DNA of 64,000 bases from an uncultured Clostridia bacterium (GTDB lineage Bacteria > Bacillota > Clostridia > Christensenellales > Borkfalkiaceae). The notes beneath the pieces were generated by a model. That model did not search any database, was not told the origin of the DNA, and saw only the letters and a list, made by a program, of their open reading frames with translations. A program made the position numbers and the translations under genes. The stretch spans positions 62,001 through 126,000 of the forward strand of contig CAKQRD010000005.1 in the NCBI GenBank assembly GCA_934271275.1, in the 5' to 3' direction. Of the stretch, positions 28,158 to 35,975 are shown one piece after another; the stretch's first letter is position 1, and every line of letters begins with the position of its first letter.

Positions 28158-30152
28158 TTGAGTAAAAATAAAAGCATACAAAGCGTGCGTACGGAGGAGA
28201 AAAAAGTAAAAACGACTTCCGCGCATTTTTCGCAGTACCTCGGCTCGGCAAAGGGCGGCGAGTATTCGCTCGGCGGGGTTAAAGAGGAGAAAATCGGCAC
28301 GGGGAAAACGGATAAGTTAAAGAAAAATTCCAAAACCGATAAAAAGTCCAAAACTGCCGCTTCGGAAAAAAAGAATTGCACAAACGAAAAAGTTTCGGCA
28401 AAAACGGGCAAAAGCGGGAAAAAAGCGGTTGCCGAATTAAAAGAAAACAAAAACGCGGAACCGATTAGTTTTACTCGTGAGGGAGAAACGGCGAAAGATA
28501 AGAAAACCGACAAATGCCTGAAAGTGAGATTTTTGGGCGGCGTAGGCGAAATCGGAAAAAATATGACCGTGTTGGAATACGGTAAAGATATTATCGTTAT
28601 AGACGCGGGACTTACCTTCCCCGGAGAAAGTATGCCGGGAGTGGACCTCGTGATACCCGACGTAACCTATTTAACGCAGAACGAAAGCCGCATAAAGGGT
28701 ATAGTCATAACGCACGGACATGAAGACCATATCGGCGCGCTTCCGTATATTTTGCAGGATTTGAAAGTACCCGTGTACGGTACTAAACTTACTTTAACCC
28801 TTATCGAAAACAAGCTTAAAGAGCGCAGAATAAACGACGCGAAACTGAACTGCGTAAAAGCGGGGTCTGTGGTAAAGCTCGGCTGTTTTTCGGTGGAATT
28901 TATCAACGTTAACCATTCGATAGCGGGTGCGGTGGGGCTTTCCGTCACCACCCCCGTGGGCGTAGTGTTCCATTCGGGCGACTTCAAGATAGATTTCACC
29001 CCCGTAAACGGCGAAAAGATGGATTTGAACCGTATCGCGGAGATAGGAGAAAAGGGCGTTCTGCTTATGATGGCGGATTCCACCAACATAGAGATAGAAG
29101 GTTCTACGATGAGCGAATCGGTAGTTAAAGATACCTTGGATCACGTTTTCGGCGACAACGTTAAAAGAAGACTTATTATAGCGACGTTCGCTTCCAACGT
29201 ACACAGATTGCAACAGATTCTGGATTTGGCGGTCAAGTATAAAAGAAAAGTGGCTTTTTCGGGGCGCAGTATGATAAACATTGCGGAAGCGGCTTCTAAA
29301 ATCGGCGAGCTTAAAATTCCCGAAGGGCTTATCGTTGACGTGGAGAAAACGAAAAATTACCGCGACGAAGAAATGCTTATCGTTTCTACGGGAACGCAGG
29401 GCGAACCCATGAGCGCGCTGACGAGAATGGCGAGCGGGGAGTTTAACAAGGTAACGATAGGACCTAACGACACGGTAGTGATAAGCGCGTCGGTGATACC
29501 GGGCAACGAAAAGATGATTTACGGGGTTATAAACAATCTGTATCGCCTCGGCGCGGAAGTTATATACGAATCCCTCGAACCCATACACGTTTCGGGACAC
29601 GCTTGCAGAAGCGAGCTTCGTATTTTACATTCGCTCGTGAACCCCAAATTCTTCATACCCGTACACGGCGAGTATCGGCATCTTAAAAAGCACGAAAAGC
29701 TTGCGCAAAGCCTCGGAATGAAAGAGGGGCAGACGCTTATTGCCGATATAGGCGACACCGTGCTTTTAGACGGCAAAACGATACGCTTCGGCGAGGAAAT
29801 TCCCGCCGGCTCGAAGTTTGTGGACGGCGTCGGAATAGACGGAACGGACAGCTTCGTTCTGCGTGACAGAATACACCTTTCGGAGGACGGACTGATAGTC
29901 GCGGTAGTCGCCGTAGACGAGTATTCCGCAACACTTTCTTCGGTGGAGATAGTAGGAAAAGGTTTGGTATTAACCGACGCAATGATAGACGAAGCCAAAG
30001 AAAACGTCATCAATCTTTTAAAGCAAACCGATCTTAAAAAGGTGCGCGACGAAACCGAACTTTCCGCGATGATAAGAAGAAATCTTAAAAACTTTGTGTT
30101 TAAAGCGACTAAAAAGAATCCTATGATTCTCCCCGTCGTAATGGTGGTTTAG
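28158..30152 (+). CDS. rnjA: Ribonuclease J with a Lys-rich N-terminal extension
   Basis: RNase J is a 5'-3' exo- and endonuclease for mRNA decay and rRNA maturation. The metallo-beta-lactamase motif HGHEDH is at 186-191, with GVDLVIPD upstream and HVSGHACRSELRIL and PVHGEYRHLKKH in the beta-CASP part. The enzyme core starts only at about residue 121 (KVRFLGGVGEIGKNMTVLEY). The first ~120 residues are low-complexity and Lys/Ser-rich, which makes the protein 664 residues against about 555 for the usual enzyme. The TTG start at 28158 has AAGGAG 7 bases before it. The next gene begins 2 bases after the stop. Confidence 0.93.
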   Translation: MSKNKSIQSVRTEEKKVKTTSAHFSQYLGSAKGGEYSLGGVKEEKIGTGKTDKLKKNSKTDKKSKTAASEKKNCTNEKVSAKTGKSGKKAVAELKENKNAEPISFTREGETAKDKKTDKCLKVRFLGGVGEIGKNMTVLEYGKDIIVIDAGLTFPGESMPGVDLVIPDVTYLTQNESRIKGIVITHGHEDHIGALPYILQDLKVPVYGTKLTLTLIENKLKERRINDAKLNCVKAGSVVKLGCFSVEFINVNHSIAGAVGLSVTTPVGVVFHSGDFKIDFTPVNGEKMDLNRIAEIGEKGVLLMMADSTNIEIEGSTMSESVVKDTLDHVFGDNVKRRLIIATFASNVHRLQQILDLAVKYKRKVAFSGRSMINIAEAASKIGELKIPEGLIVDVEKTKNYRDEEMLIVSTGTQGEPMSALTRMASGEFNKVTIGPNDTVVISASVIPGNEKMIYGVINNLYRLGAEVIYESLEPIHVSGHACRSELRILHSLVNPKFFIPVHGEYRHLKKHEKLAQSLGMKEGQTLIADIGDTVLLDGKTIRFGEEIPAGSKFVDGVGIDGTDSFVLRDRIHLSEDGLIVAVVAVDEYSATLSSVEIVGKGLVLTDAMIDEAKENVINLLKQTDLKKVRDETELSAMIRRNLKNFVFKATKKNPMILPVVMVV

Positions 30153-30154
30153 TC

Positions 30155-30802
30155 GTGGAAGAAAAAACGCGGCTCGAAAAAGCGCGTTCCGAAAAAGCGT
30201 TGCTCGAAAAAACGCGGCTCAAAAAAATCGCGGAATTAAGAAAGAATGCCTCCCTGCGCGGCGAACCCGTTTTAAGGGAGGCGTCTTTTGCGCTTTTGCT
30301 TAAAATCGTTAAAGAAAAGCGACCGAATCGCATACTCGAAGTCGGCACGAACGAAGGACTTTCCGGCGCGGCTATGCTTTCCGTTTCGGAAAGTTCGCGG
30401 CTTACGGGAATAGAAATCGACGAAGACAAGATAAAAAAAGCGAAAGAGAACTACGCGCTTTTAGGAGTCGAGAAACGTGCGAAAATATTTTGGGGCGACG
30501 CGGGCGAAGTGATTCCCGCGCTCACGGGCGAATACGATTTTATTTTTCTGGACGGACCAAAGGGGCATTATCACGAGTATTTGCCGGAACTTTTAAGAGT
30601 GCTTAAAGTCGGCGGAACGTTGTTTGCGGATAACGTTTTATTTCGCGGGTACGTTGACGGGAGCGTAAAAACCCCGCACAGATTTGCCACGACCAAGCAC
30701 GGTATGGAAAACTATTTGAGAGCGGTAACGGAAAGCGAAAATCTTAAAACGGAGATTTACAGAATAGAGGACGGCGTAAGCGTAACGGAGAAAATAAGAT
30801 GA
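30155..30802 (+). CDS. O-methyltransferase, TrmR (YrrM)-like
   Basis: A 215-residue SAM-dependent methyltransferase of the class I O-methyltransferase 3 family. The SAM site is ILEVGTNEGLSGAAML (~60-75) and the fourth-strand region is FIFLDGPKGHYHEYLPELL (~129-147). In Bacillus, the member beside U32-family genes is TrmR, which methylates 5-hydroxyuridine at the tRNA wobble position; the same neighbour is present here. GTG 30155 is the annotated start. Residues 3-22 are four copies of a 5-residue unit encoded by a 15-bp minisatellite. Any start further in would still leave the catalytic domain whole. Overlaps the next gene by 4 bases. Confidence 0.75.
   Translation: MEEKTRLEKARSEKALLEKTRLKKIAELRKNASLRGEPVLREASFALLLKIVKEKRPNRILEVGTNEGLSGAAMLSVSESSRLTGIEIDEDKIKKAKENYALLGVEKRAKIFWGDAGEVIPALTGEYDFIFLDGPKGHYHEYLPELLRVLKVGGTLFADNVLFRGYVDGSVKTPHRFATTKHGMENYLRAVTESENLKTEIYRIEDGVSVTEKIR
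30161..30220 (+). repeat. 15-bp minisatellite, four in-frame copies
   Basis: Units at 30161, 30176, 30191 and 30206; the first and fourth are both GAAAAAACGCGGCTC. They encode EKTRL, EKARS, EKALL, EKTRL at the start of the methyltransferase gene. Confidence 0.85.
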
Positions 30803-32019
30803 TGAAAGCGGAATTACTTGCCCCTGCGGGCGATATGAATAAGCTTAAAACGGCGTTTTATTTCGGTGCGGACGCGGCGTACGTCGGCGGGAAAAATTTC
30901 AGTTTAAGGGCGCAGGCGGGGAATTTTACGGACGAAGAGCTTGCGGAAGCGGTGCGATACTCGCACGAACTCGGCAAGAAGTTATACGTTACGGTCAATA
31001 TTCTCGCCCGAAACGACGATATAAAAGAAGCGGCGGAATATCTTAAATTTTTGGAAAGAATAGGTGCGGACGGCGCGATAATTTCGGACGCGGGACTCGT
31101 TGCGCTTGCAAAGGAAGTTGCGCCCGAACTTCCCGTAAATCTTTCTACGCAGGCAAATACGTTGAATTTTAAGGCGGCAAGCCTTTGGAAGAATTTCGGC
31201 GTAAAACGCGTTATCCTCGCGAGAGAGCTTTCTCTTAAAGAGATAAAGGAAATTGCGGAGACGAACGAGGGGCTTGAAATAGAAACGTTTATCCACGGCG
31301 CGATGTGTATTTCTTATAGCGGGAGATGTCTTCTGTCGGATTATCGCACGGGCAGAAAGTCCAACCGCGGCGAGTGTGTGCAGGCGTGCCGCTGGAATTA
31401 CGAAATCCGCGAAAAAGGTTCTTCGGGCGCGTTTATGGAAATGGAAGAGGATTCCCGCGGGACGTATATTCTGAACAGTAAAGATTTGTGTCTTGTAGAC
31501 TATTTGGCAGAGCTTATCGATGCGGGCGTGTGTTCCATGAAGATTGAGGGGCGAATGAAATCCGAGTACTATCTCGCCACGGTTATAAACGCCTACCGCC
31601 GTGCGCTTGACGAGCTGTACGAAAAAGGCGCGGAATATAAGAAAAACCCGCTTTATAAAAGTGAGCTTAATAAGACCGCTCATCGCGAATTTACCACCGC
31701 ATATCTCCTCGGAGAGAACGACAGGACGGAGAATTTTTCGGACAGTCAGAGCGTGGGTACTCATAAATTTATCGCAAGCGTTTTGGAAGATACGAGCGAA
31801 GAGGGGTACGCGCTTATAGAAATGCGAAATCGCTTCGTTACGGGCGACGTTTTAGAGGTTTTGTCTCCGTCGAAATCGTTCAATAAGAAAATCGTAGTCC
31901 TGAAAATGACCGATGAAAAAGGCGAAATCATACTTGACGCAAAACTCGTTCAGCAAAGGGTAAGACTGTATACGTCAGTCCATCTTTGCGCGGGCGATAT
32001 GCTTCGCAAAAAGATATAG
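30799..32019 (+). CDS. U32 peptidase-family protein (TrhP/RlhA-like RNA hydroxylase)
   Basis: A 406-residue member of the U32 family. The signature around TFIHGAMCISYSGRC (163-177) and the following RGECVQACRW give four Cys (170, 177, 193, 197), which are thought to hold an iron-sulfur cluster in this family. Members next to TrmR-like genes (YrrN/YrrO, TrhP) are needed for 5-hydroxyuridine in tRNA; others (RlhA) act on 23S rRNA. Proteolysis has been the older annotation. The ATGATG start overlaps the methyltransferase stop. The pairing suggests a hydroxylase-then-methylase path to 5-methoxyuridine. Bacillus has two U32 genes in tandem; only one is here. Confidence 0.8.
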   Translation: MMKAELLAPAGDMNKLKTAFYFGADAAYVGGKNFSLRAQAGNFTDEELAEAVRYSHELGKKLYVTVNILARNDDIKEAAEYLKFLERIGADGAIISDAGLVALAKEVAPELPVNLSTQANTLNFKAASLWKNFGVKRVILARELSLKEIKEIAETNEGLEIETFIHGAMCISYSGRCLLSDYRTGRKSNRGECVQACRWNYEIREKGSSGAFMEMEEDSRGTYILNSKDLCLVDYLAELIDAGVCSMKIEGRMKSEYYLATVINAYRRALDELYEKGAEYKKNPLYKSELNKTAHREFTTAYLLGENDRTENFSDSQSVGTHKFIASVLEDTSEEGYALIEMRNRFVTGDVLEVLSPSKSFNKKIVVLKMTDEKGEIILDAKLVQQRVRLYTSVHLCAGDMLRKKI

Positions 32020-32060
32020 CGGCGTAAAAGAGATTGAACGTGACTTTGCGGAATAATAAA

Positions 32061-32092
32061 TAAAAAAATTCCGAACGGATAACCGTTCGGAA
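32061..32092 (-). terminator. Terminator of tRNA-Pro
   Basis: TTCCGAACGG and CCGTTCGGAA pair around a 4-base loop; on the minus strand a T tract follows. It begins 6 bases after the encoded CCA end. Confidence 0.85.
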
Positions 32093-32097
32093 AAATC

Positions 32098-32173
32098 TGG
32101 TCGGAGTAGCGAGACTTGAACTCACGGCCTCTTGCCCCCCAGACAAGCGCGCTACCAACTGCGCCATACCCCG
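32098..32173 (-). tRNA. tRNA-Pro (anticodon GGG)
   Basis: A complete 76-base cloverleaf on the minus strand. The acceptor stem pairs CGGGGTA with TACTCCG (one G-U), the discriminator is A and CCA is encoded. The anticodon stem CTTGT/GCAAG encloses the loop CTGGGGG, giving anticodon GGG, which reads CCC and CCU. The T loop contains GTTCAAG. It has its own promoter and terminator. Confidence 0.95.
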
Positions 32174-32185
32174 ACAACGCATATT

Positions 32186-32214
32186 ATTGTATCATAATAT
32201 TTTTGATTTGGCAA
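32186..32214 (-). promoter_or_regulatory. tRNA-Pro promoter
   Basis: On the minus strand TTGCCA and TACAAT with a 17-base spacer, ending about 12 bases before the mature 5' end. Confidence 0.7.
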
Positions 32215-32302
32215 CAAAAATAAAGGGGTTAAATAAAACACTTTTAAAAATATTCGCAAATTTTTTCGGAATGATAAGAATAATAAAAACAATAAACGGT
32301 TT

Positions 32303-32974
32303 ATGAGAATAAGAAGAAAAAAGAATCTGGAAGAACGGCTCGATACTGCGAGCGAATATCTTCTCCGTGCGGATACGGAAATTTTAGACGCCCGCGCCGC
32401 GAGGGAAAAGAAGGCTTATATAAACTTTGGAAAGCTGTTTAATAACGCTAATCCCGTCGAAATGGAAATAGGTTGCGGGAAGGGCGGCTTTATTATAGAG
32501 CTTGCAAAGCAAAATCCCGATAAAAACTTCCTTGCGGTGGAGCTTCTCGACAACATTATAGTAATGGCGGCGGAAAACGCGGCGACGGCGGGAGTTAAGA
32601 ATCTTAAATTTTTCACCTGCGGGGCGGATTACCTTGCGAGATACGTAAAAGAAGAGAGCATAGAAAGATTATATCTTAACTTTTCCCCGCCGTATAACGG
32701 CAAGAGGTACGAAAACAGGCGGCTTACGAAGAGCGAACTTATAGAAGATTATAAATCGTTTTTGAAAGTCGGCGGCGAAGTTTTGCAAAAGACGGACGAT
32801 AAGGAGTTTTTCGATTATTCTTTTTCGCAATTCGTTAAATTCGGCTTCGATACCGAGGAGATAAGCAAAAAGCTTGATTCGGGAGAGATTGAAAACGTCC
32901 AAAGCGAATACGAAAGAAAATTCCGTTCTTCGGGGTTTTCCATATACGCCCTTTCGGCCGTAAAACGCGATTAA
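32303..32974 (+). CDS. trmB: tRNA (guanine-N7)-methyltransferase, divergent
   Basis: TrmB makes 7-methylguanosine at position 46 of tRNAs using SAM. The 223-residue size and the order of blocks fit: EIGCGKGGF (55-63) binds SAM, LAVELLDN follows, and KSFLKVGGEVLQKTDDKEFF (~150-170) matches the family C-terminal part. The active-site block is unusual: the family consensus LNFSDPWPKKRHxKRRL reads LNFSPPYNGKRYENRRL (125-141). It therefore lacks the Asp-Pro-Trp-Pro. It may be a relaxed or altered-specificity TrmB. ATG 32303 gives the family N-terminal length; the ribosome site is weak. Confidence 0.8.
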   Translation: MRIRRKKNLEERLDTASEYLLRADTEILDARAAREKKAYINFGKLFNNANPVEMEIGCGKGGFIIELAKQNPDKNFLAVELLDNIIVMAAENAATAGVKNLKFFTCGADYLARYVKEESIERLYLNFSPPYNGKRYENRRLTKSELIEDYKSFLKVGGEVLQKTDDKEFFDYSFSQFVKFGFDTEEISKKLDSGEIENVQSEYERKFRSSGFSIYALSAVKRD

Positions 32975-33187
32975 AACAGCGGGAAATATCGAATTAAAGC
33001 CGATAACGACTTTTTATCGAACTATCCGCCAGGAGAGAAGGCTTGAACCGCGCGAAAAAACGTGTAAAGCCCGTCGCTGTGAATGGCGGAATATCGAGAA
33101 AAACTAAAATAACGAAATAAAAAACAGATAAAAACGGAGATACGGAACGAAAGTAAATTCAAAAAATAAAATGAAACAGGCAGACTA

Positions 33188-33230
33188 AAAAGCAAAACCC
33201 GCCCGAAAGCCGCACGGCTTTCGGGCGGGT
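33188..33230 (-). terminator. Terminator of the HTH membrane regulator gene
   Basis: ACCCGCCCGAAAGCC pairs perfectly with GGCTTTCGGGCGGGT around GCAC, and on the minus strand is followed by TTTTGCTTTTT. It lies 5 bases after the stop of the leftward regulator and may also stop trmB transcripts. The 210 bases between trmB and it hold no supported gene. Confidence 0.85.
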
Positions 33231-33234
33231 GATT

Positions 33235-33849
33235 TTATTTATTGTTAGTCGTTTTCTTTTTAACTCTTCTGTTGCGTTTTAGCTGCGACCACAATATAGT
33301 TGCGATTTGAAGGGGGATACCTATAAAAAACACCGCCCAAGGGTTAAAAGGCAAAAACGCTATATAAATACAGGTGAGAATACTCCATACGAGCGCGGAG
33401 ATTATAACGAAAGTCAAAGCGCGTTTGCCCCAAAGACAGTTAAAAACGAGCAAAACGACGCAGGTCGCAGGCACGGCGTAAACGTAAATCTGCCACATGT
33501 TTTGCCCGGCGAGTGTTTTTCCGTAAACGTATAAAACGATCGCTATAAGCCAAACGAGAGAGACGGCGAGCAGGGTAATTATGATTTTGTTCGGTTTATT
33601 TTCCTTTGCCGTATAGATTTTGTCGTAGTATTCGTCCGAAAGGTCTTTAAGCATATCGTCCACCGTCACGCCGAATATGTCCGCAATCTCTTTAAGAACG
33701 TCTATCGGCGGGGTGGCGATGCCGTGTTCCCATTTGCTCACCGATTTATCGGTATAATTAAGTTTCTCCGCAAGCTCGGGCTGCGTCATGCCGTTCTCCG
33801 TCCTGAGTCTCGCTATATTTTTTGCAATGTTCTCTTTGACGCTTTCCAT
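33235..33849 (-). CDS. XRE-family regulator with C-terminal membrane domain
   Basis: A 204-residue protein. Residues 7-65 are an XRE helix-turn-helix (NIARLRTENGMTQPELAEKL, then YTDKSVSKWEHG). After a short linker, about 90-200 contains four hydrophobic helices (IIITLLAVSLVWLIAIVLYV, IYVYAVPATCVVLLVF and two more) and a basic tail. Such proteins anchor the DNA-binding domain to the membrane and often respond to envelope or small-molecule signals. It is divergent from the glycolipid-type gene cluster at 34085. The -10 box lies only 6 bases before the ATG, so the mRNA may be leaderless. Confidence 0.85.
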   Translation of the reverse strand: MESVKENIAKNIARLRTENGMTQPELAEKLNYTDKSVSKWEHGIATPPIDVLKEIADIFGVTVDDMLKDLSDEYYDKIYTAKENKPNKIIITLLAVSLVWLIAIVLYVYGKTLAGQNMWQIYVYAVPATCVVLLVFNCLWGKRALTFVIISALVWSILTCIYIAFLPFNPWAVFFIGIPLQIATILWSQLKRNRRVKKKTTNNK

Positions 33850-33855
33850 ATCTTC

Positions 33856-33884
33856 ATTATATAGTTTTTCGGTTATAAAATCAA
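33856..33884 (-). promoter_or_regulatory. Promoter of the membrane XRE gene
   Basis: On the minus strand TTGATT and TATAAT with a 17-base spacer. The start point would coincide with the ATG at 33849. Confidence 0.65.
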
Positions 33885-33997
33885 GCGTTTTTGCAAATAT
33901 TCTACCGTCGGTAGATAAAAAATGCAGACTATCCGAAAGTTAGAGGTGTGGTATCGCGTTTTTCACCTTTATATCAAAATCAATAGAGTTCAGGCGG

Positions 33998-34026
33998 TTG
34001 TAAAACTCTACGGCGTTTGGTAAAAT
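33998..34026 (+). promoter_or_regulatory. Promoter of the glycosyltransferase cluster
   Basis: TTGTAA and TAAAAT with a 17-base spacer, 58 bases before the GT8 start codon. Confidence 0.55.
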
Positions 34027-34084
34027 AATAGCGTCGGAAAGAAATTTAAGAAAATTTACCAAAAATTTATATAAAGGACAACGT

Positions 34085-35056
34085 ATGACCAACTTAAAAA
34101 AGAAGAAAGAAATACCCGTCGTATATGCGACAGACGATAACTACGCGCCGTTTTTGTGCGTGTCGCTGAAATCCATACTCGATAATTTATCGGAAGATTA
34201 TTTTCTTAAAGTATATATCCTGAACACGGGACTCAGCGAAAAGAACATGTCGCGCATAATAGAGATAGCGGAAGAAAATTCCGAAGACGTGGACGTCGAA
34301 TACGTCAGCGTGGCGGACAGAATGGACGCGCTCAACGATAAAACGCATCTTCGCGATTATTATACGAACGCCATATACTATCGTATATTCATACCGTCGC
34401 TTTTTCCGCAGTACGAAAAGGTTATATATATAGATTGCGACATCGTGCTTATAGACGACCTTGCGAAGCTTTATAACGTTGAACTCGGAAAAAATATCGT
34501 CGCCGCGGTACACGAAGAGGCGATGTCGTCGTTCGATTGCTTCGGCAGCTATTCGGAAGAATTTTTGGGCGTTCCGAGAATGGAATATTTTAATTCGGGA
34601 CTTCTCGTGATAAACACCGCGGAATACAGAAAAGAGCAGGTGGAAACCAAATTCATAAACCTTATGCTCGCGCACAAATTCGAGGTCGCACCCGATCAGG
34701 ACTATCTTAACGTAATACTGAAGGACAGGGTGAAGCTCGTGGACGTGGGCTGGAACAAAACGCCTATACCCGATAAGATTTTCCCCGATAAAAACGTTTC
34801 GCTCGTGCATTATAAGCTTAATTTCAAACCGTGGCATTATAAAGGCGTAAGGTACGAAGAATATTTCTGGAAATACGCGAAGGAAACGCCGTTTTACGAC
34901 GACCTTATAGCGATGCGCGAAGAGTATTCGGAATACGAAAAAACGCGCGACGCCGTCGCATTTGAAAATCTCAAAAAAATGGCTGTCGATTATATCAACA
35001 GCAAAGACAATTATATAAGGAATTTAAGGCTCGGGTTAAAAACTAATGCTATCTGA
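34085..35056 (+). CDS. Glycosyltransferase family 8
   Basis: A 323-residue retaining glycosyltransferase, GT-A fold. The metal/nucleotide-sugar motif D117-C-D119 lies in VIYIDCDIVLIDD; FNSGLLVINTAEYR (~176-190) and HYKLNFKPWHY (~240-250) are typical GT8 blocks, the last with a conserved His. Members use UDP-Glc or UDP-Gal to build glycans, LPS cores or glycolipids. No membrane segment is present. AAAGGA lies before the ATG; the stop is 11 bases inside the PlsC-like gene. Acceptor unknown, but the next two genes point to a lipid. Confidence 0.88.
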   Translation: MTNLKKKKEIPVVYATDDNYAPFLCVSLKSILDNLSEDYFLKVYILNTGLSEKNMSRIIEIAEENSEDVDVEYVSVADRMDALNDKTHLRDYYTNAIYYRIFIPSLFPQYEKVIYIDCDIVLIDDLAKLYNVELGKNIVAAVHEEAMSSFDCFGSYSEEFLGVPRMEYFNSGLLVINTAEYRKEQVETKFINLMLAHKFEVAPDQDYLNVILKDRVKLVDVGWNKTPIPDKIFPDKNVSLVHYKLNFKPWHYKGVRYEEYFWKYAKETPFYDDLIAMREEYSEYEKTRDAVAFENLKKMAVDYINSKDNYIRNLRLGLKTNAI

Positions 35057-35975
35057 AAGCAGGAAAAAGATTTTGGAAAAGATCGCCGAGTACGAAAGGG
35101 AAGGGCTTTGGGATAAAGACGTTGAGGACGATCCCGAAACAATTCCGCTCGCGCCCGACAAAATAGACTATCTCGGAGAGAAATTTACTTCGAGAGTGAT
35201 GAATAAAATAGCGAATCGCGCCGCCGTTTCTTATTACGAAAAGCTGATAAAAAACGGCGATTTCGTCATAAAAGAAATTAAGGGAATGGAAAATTATCGC
35301 GCGGTGGAAAGCGGGGCTGTGATAACCTGCAACCATTTCAGCGTGCTTGATAATTACGCGATATACCGCGCGATACGCGGCGACTTTAAAAAGGGGCAGA
35401 ACCTTTATAAGGTTATAAGAGAAGGGAATTATACGAACTTTAAGGGCTTGTTCGGCTTTTTCTTTCGTCATTGCAATACTTTGCCGCTATCGTCTAATCC
35501 GAAAACTATGGTGAAGTTTTTGCGTTCGACCAAAACTTTGCTCGCTCGCGGCGAAAAAATTCTTATTTATCCCGAGCAGGCGATGTGGTGGAACTACCGT
35601 AAACCCCGCCCGATGAAAAGCGGTGCGTTCAAGATTGCGGCGATGAGCAAAGCTCCCGTAATACCCGCATTCATCACTATGGAAGATACCGCAAAGCCCG
35701 ATGCGGACGGCGCGCCGGTGCAGGCTTATACCATATGGTTCTTGCCCGCGATTTATCCGAAGGAAAGTCTTTCCGAAAAAGAAAACGCCGAATATATGAA
35801 GAACGCAAACTTCGAGGCGTGGAAAAAGGTTTACGAGGAGTTTTATAAAATTCCGCTCGAATACGAAACCGAAAATTCGGCAAAAATCGAGGAAACGCTC
35901 GAAAACGCGGCGGGGGACAGAGATAAAAACGCGCAAAACGAGAAAAAAAGCGAAAACGAAGGCGGTAAAAATTGA
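35046..35975 (+). CDS. PlsC-like 1-acylglycerol-3-phosphate acyltransferase family protein
   Basis: A 309-residue acyltransferase. The catalytic H-x4-D motif is N96-H97-FSVL-D102 and the later conserved IYPEQAMWW (~178-186) corresponds to the 'FPEG' block. The first 45 and last 40 residues are charged and additional to the catalytic domain; the tail (NAAGDRDKNAQNEKKSENEG) is low-complexity. PlsC enzymes acylate the sn-2 position of lysophosphatidate; relatives act on other lipids. It overlaps the GT8 gene by 11 bases and the next by 4, so the three are one translation unit. Whether it is the housekeeping PlsC or a glycolipid-specific enzyme is open. Confidence 0.85.
   Translation: MLSESRKKILEKIAEYEREGLWDKDVEDDPETIPLAPDKIDYLGEKFTSRVMNKIANRAAVSYYEKLIKNGDFVIKEIKGMENYRAVESGAVITCNHFSVLDNYAIYRAIRGDFKKGQNLYKVIREGNYTNFKGLFGFFFRHCNTLPLSSNPKTMVKFLRSTKTLLARGEKILIYPEQAMWWNYRKPRPMKSGAFKIAAMSKAPVIPAFITMEDTAKPDADGAPVQAYTIWFLPAIYPKESLSEKENAEYMKNANFEAWKKVYEEFYKIPLEYETENSAKIEETLENAAGDRDKNAQNEKKSENEGGKN

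Noticed and set aside
32975..33187. A possible 25-codon TTG frame at ~33043 with AGGAGA upstream.
   Set aside because: Too short, of unremarkable composition and without further support.
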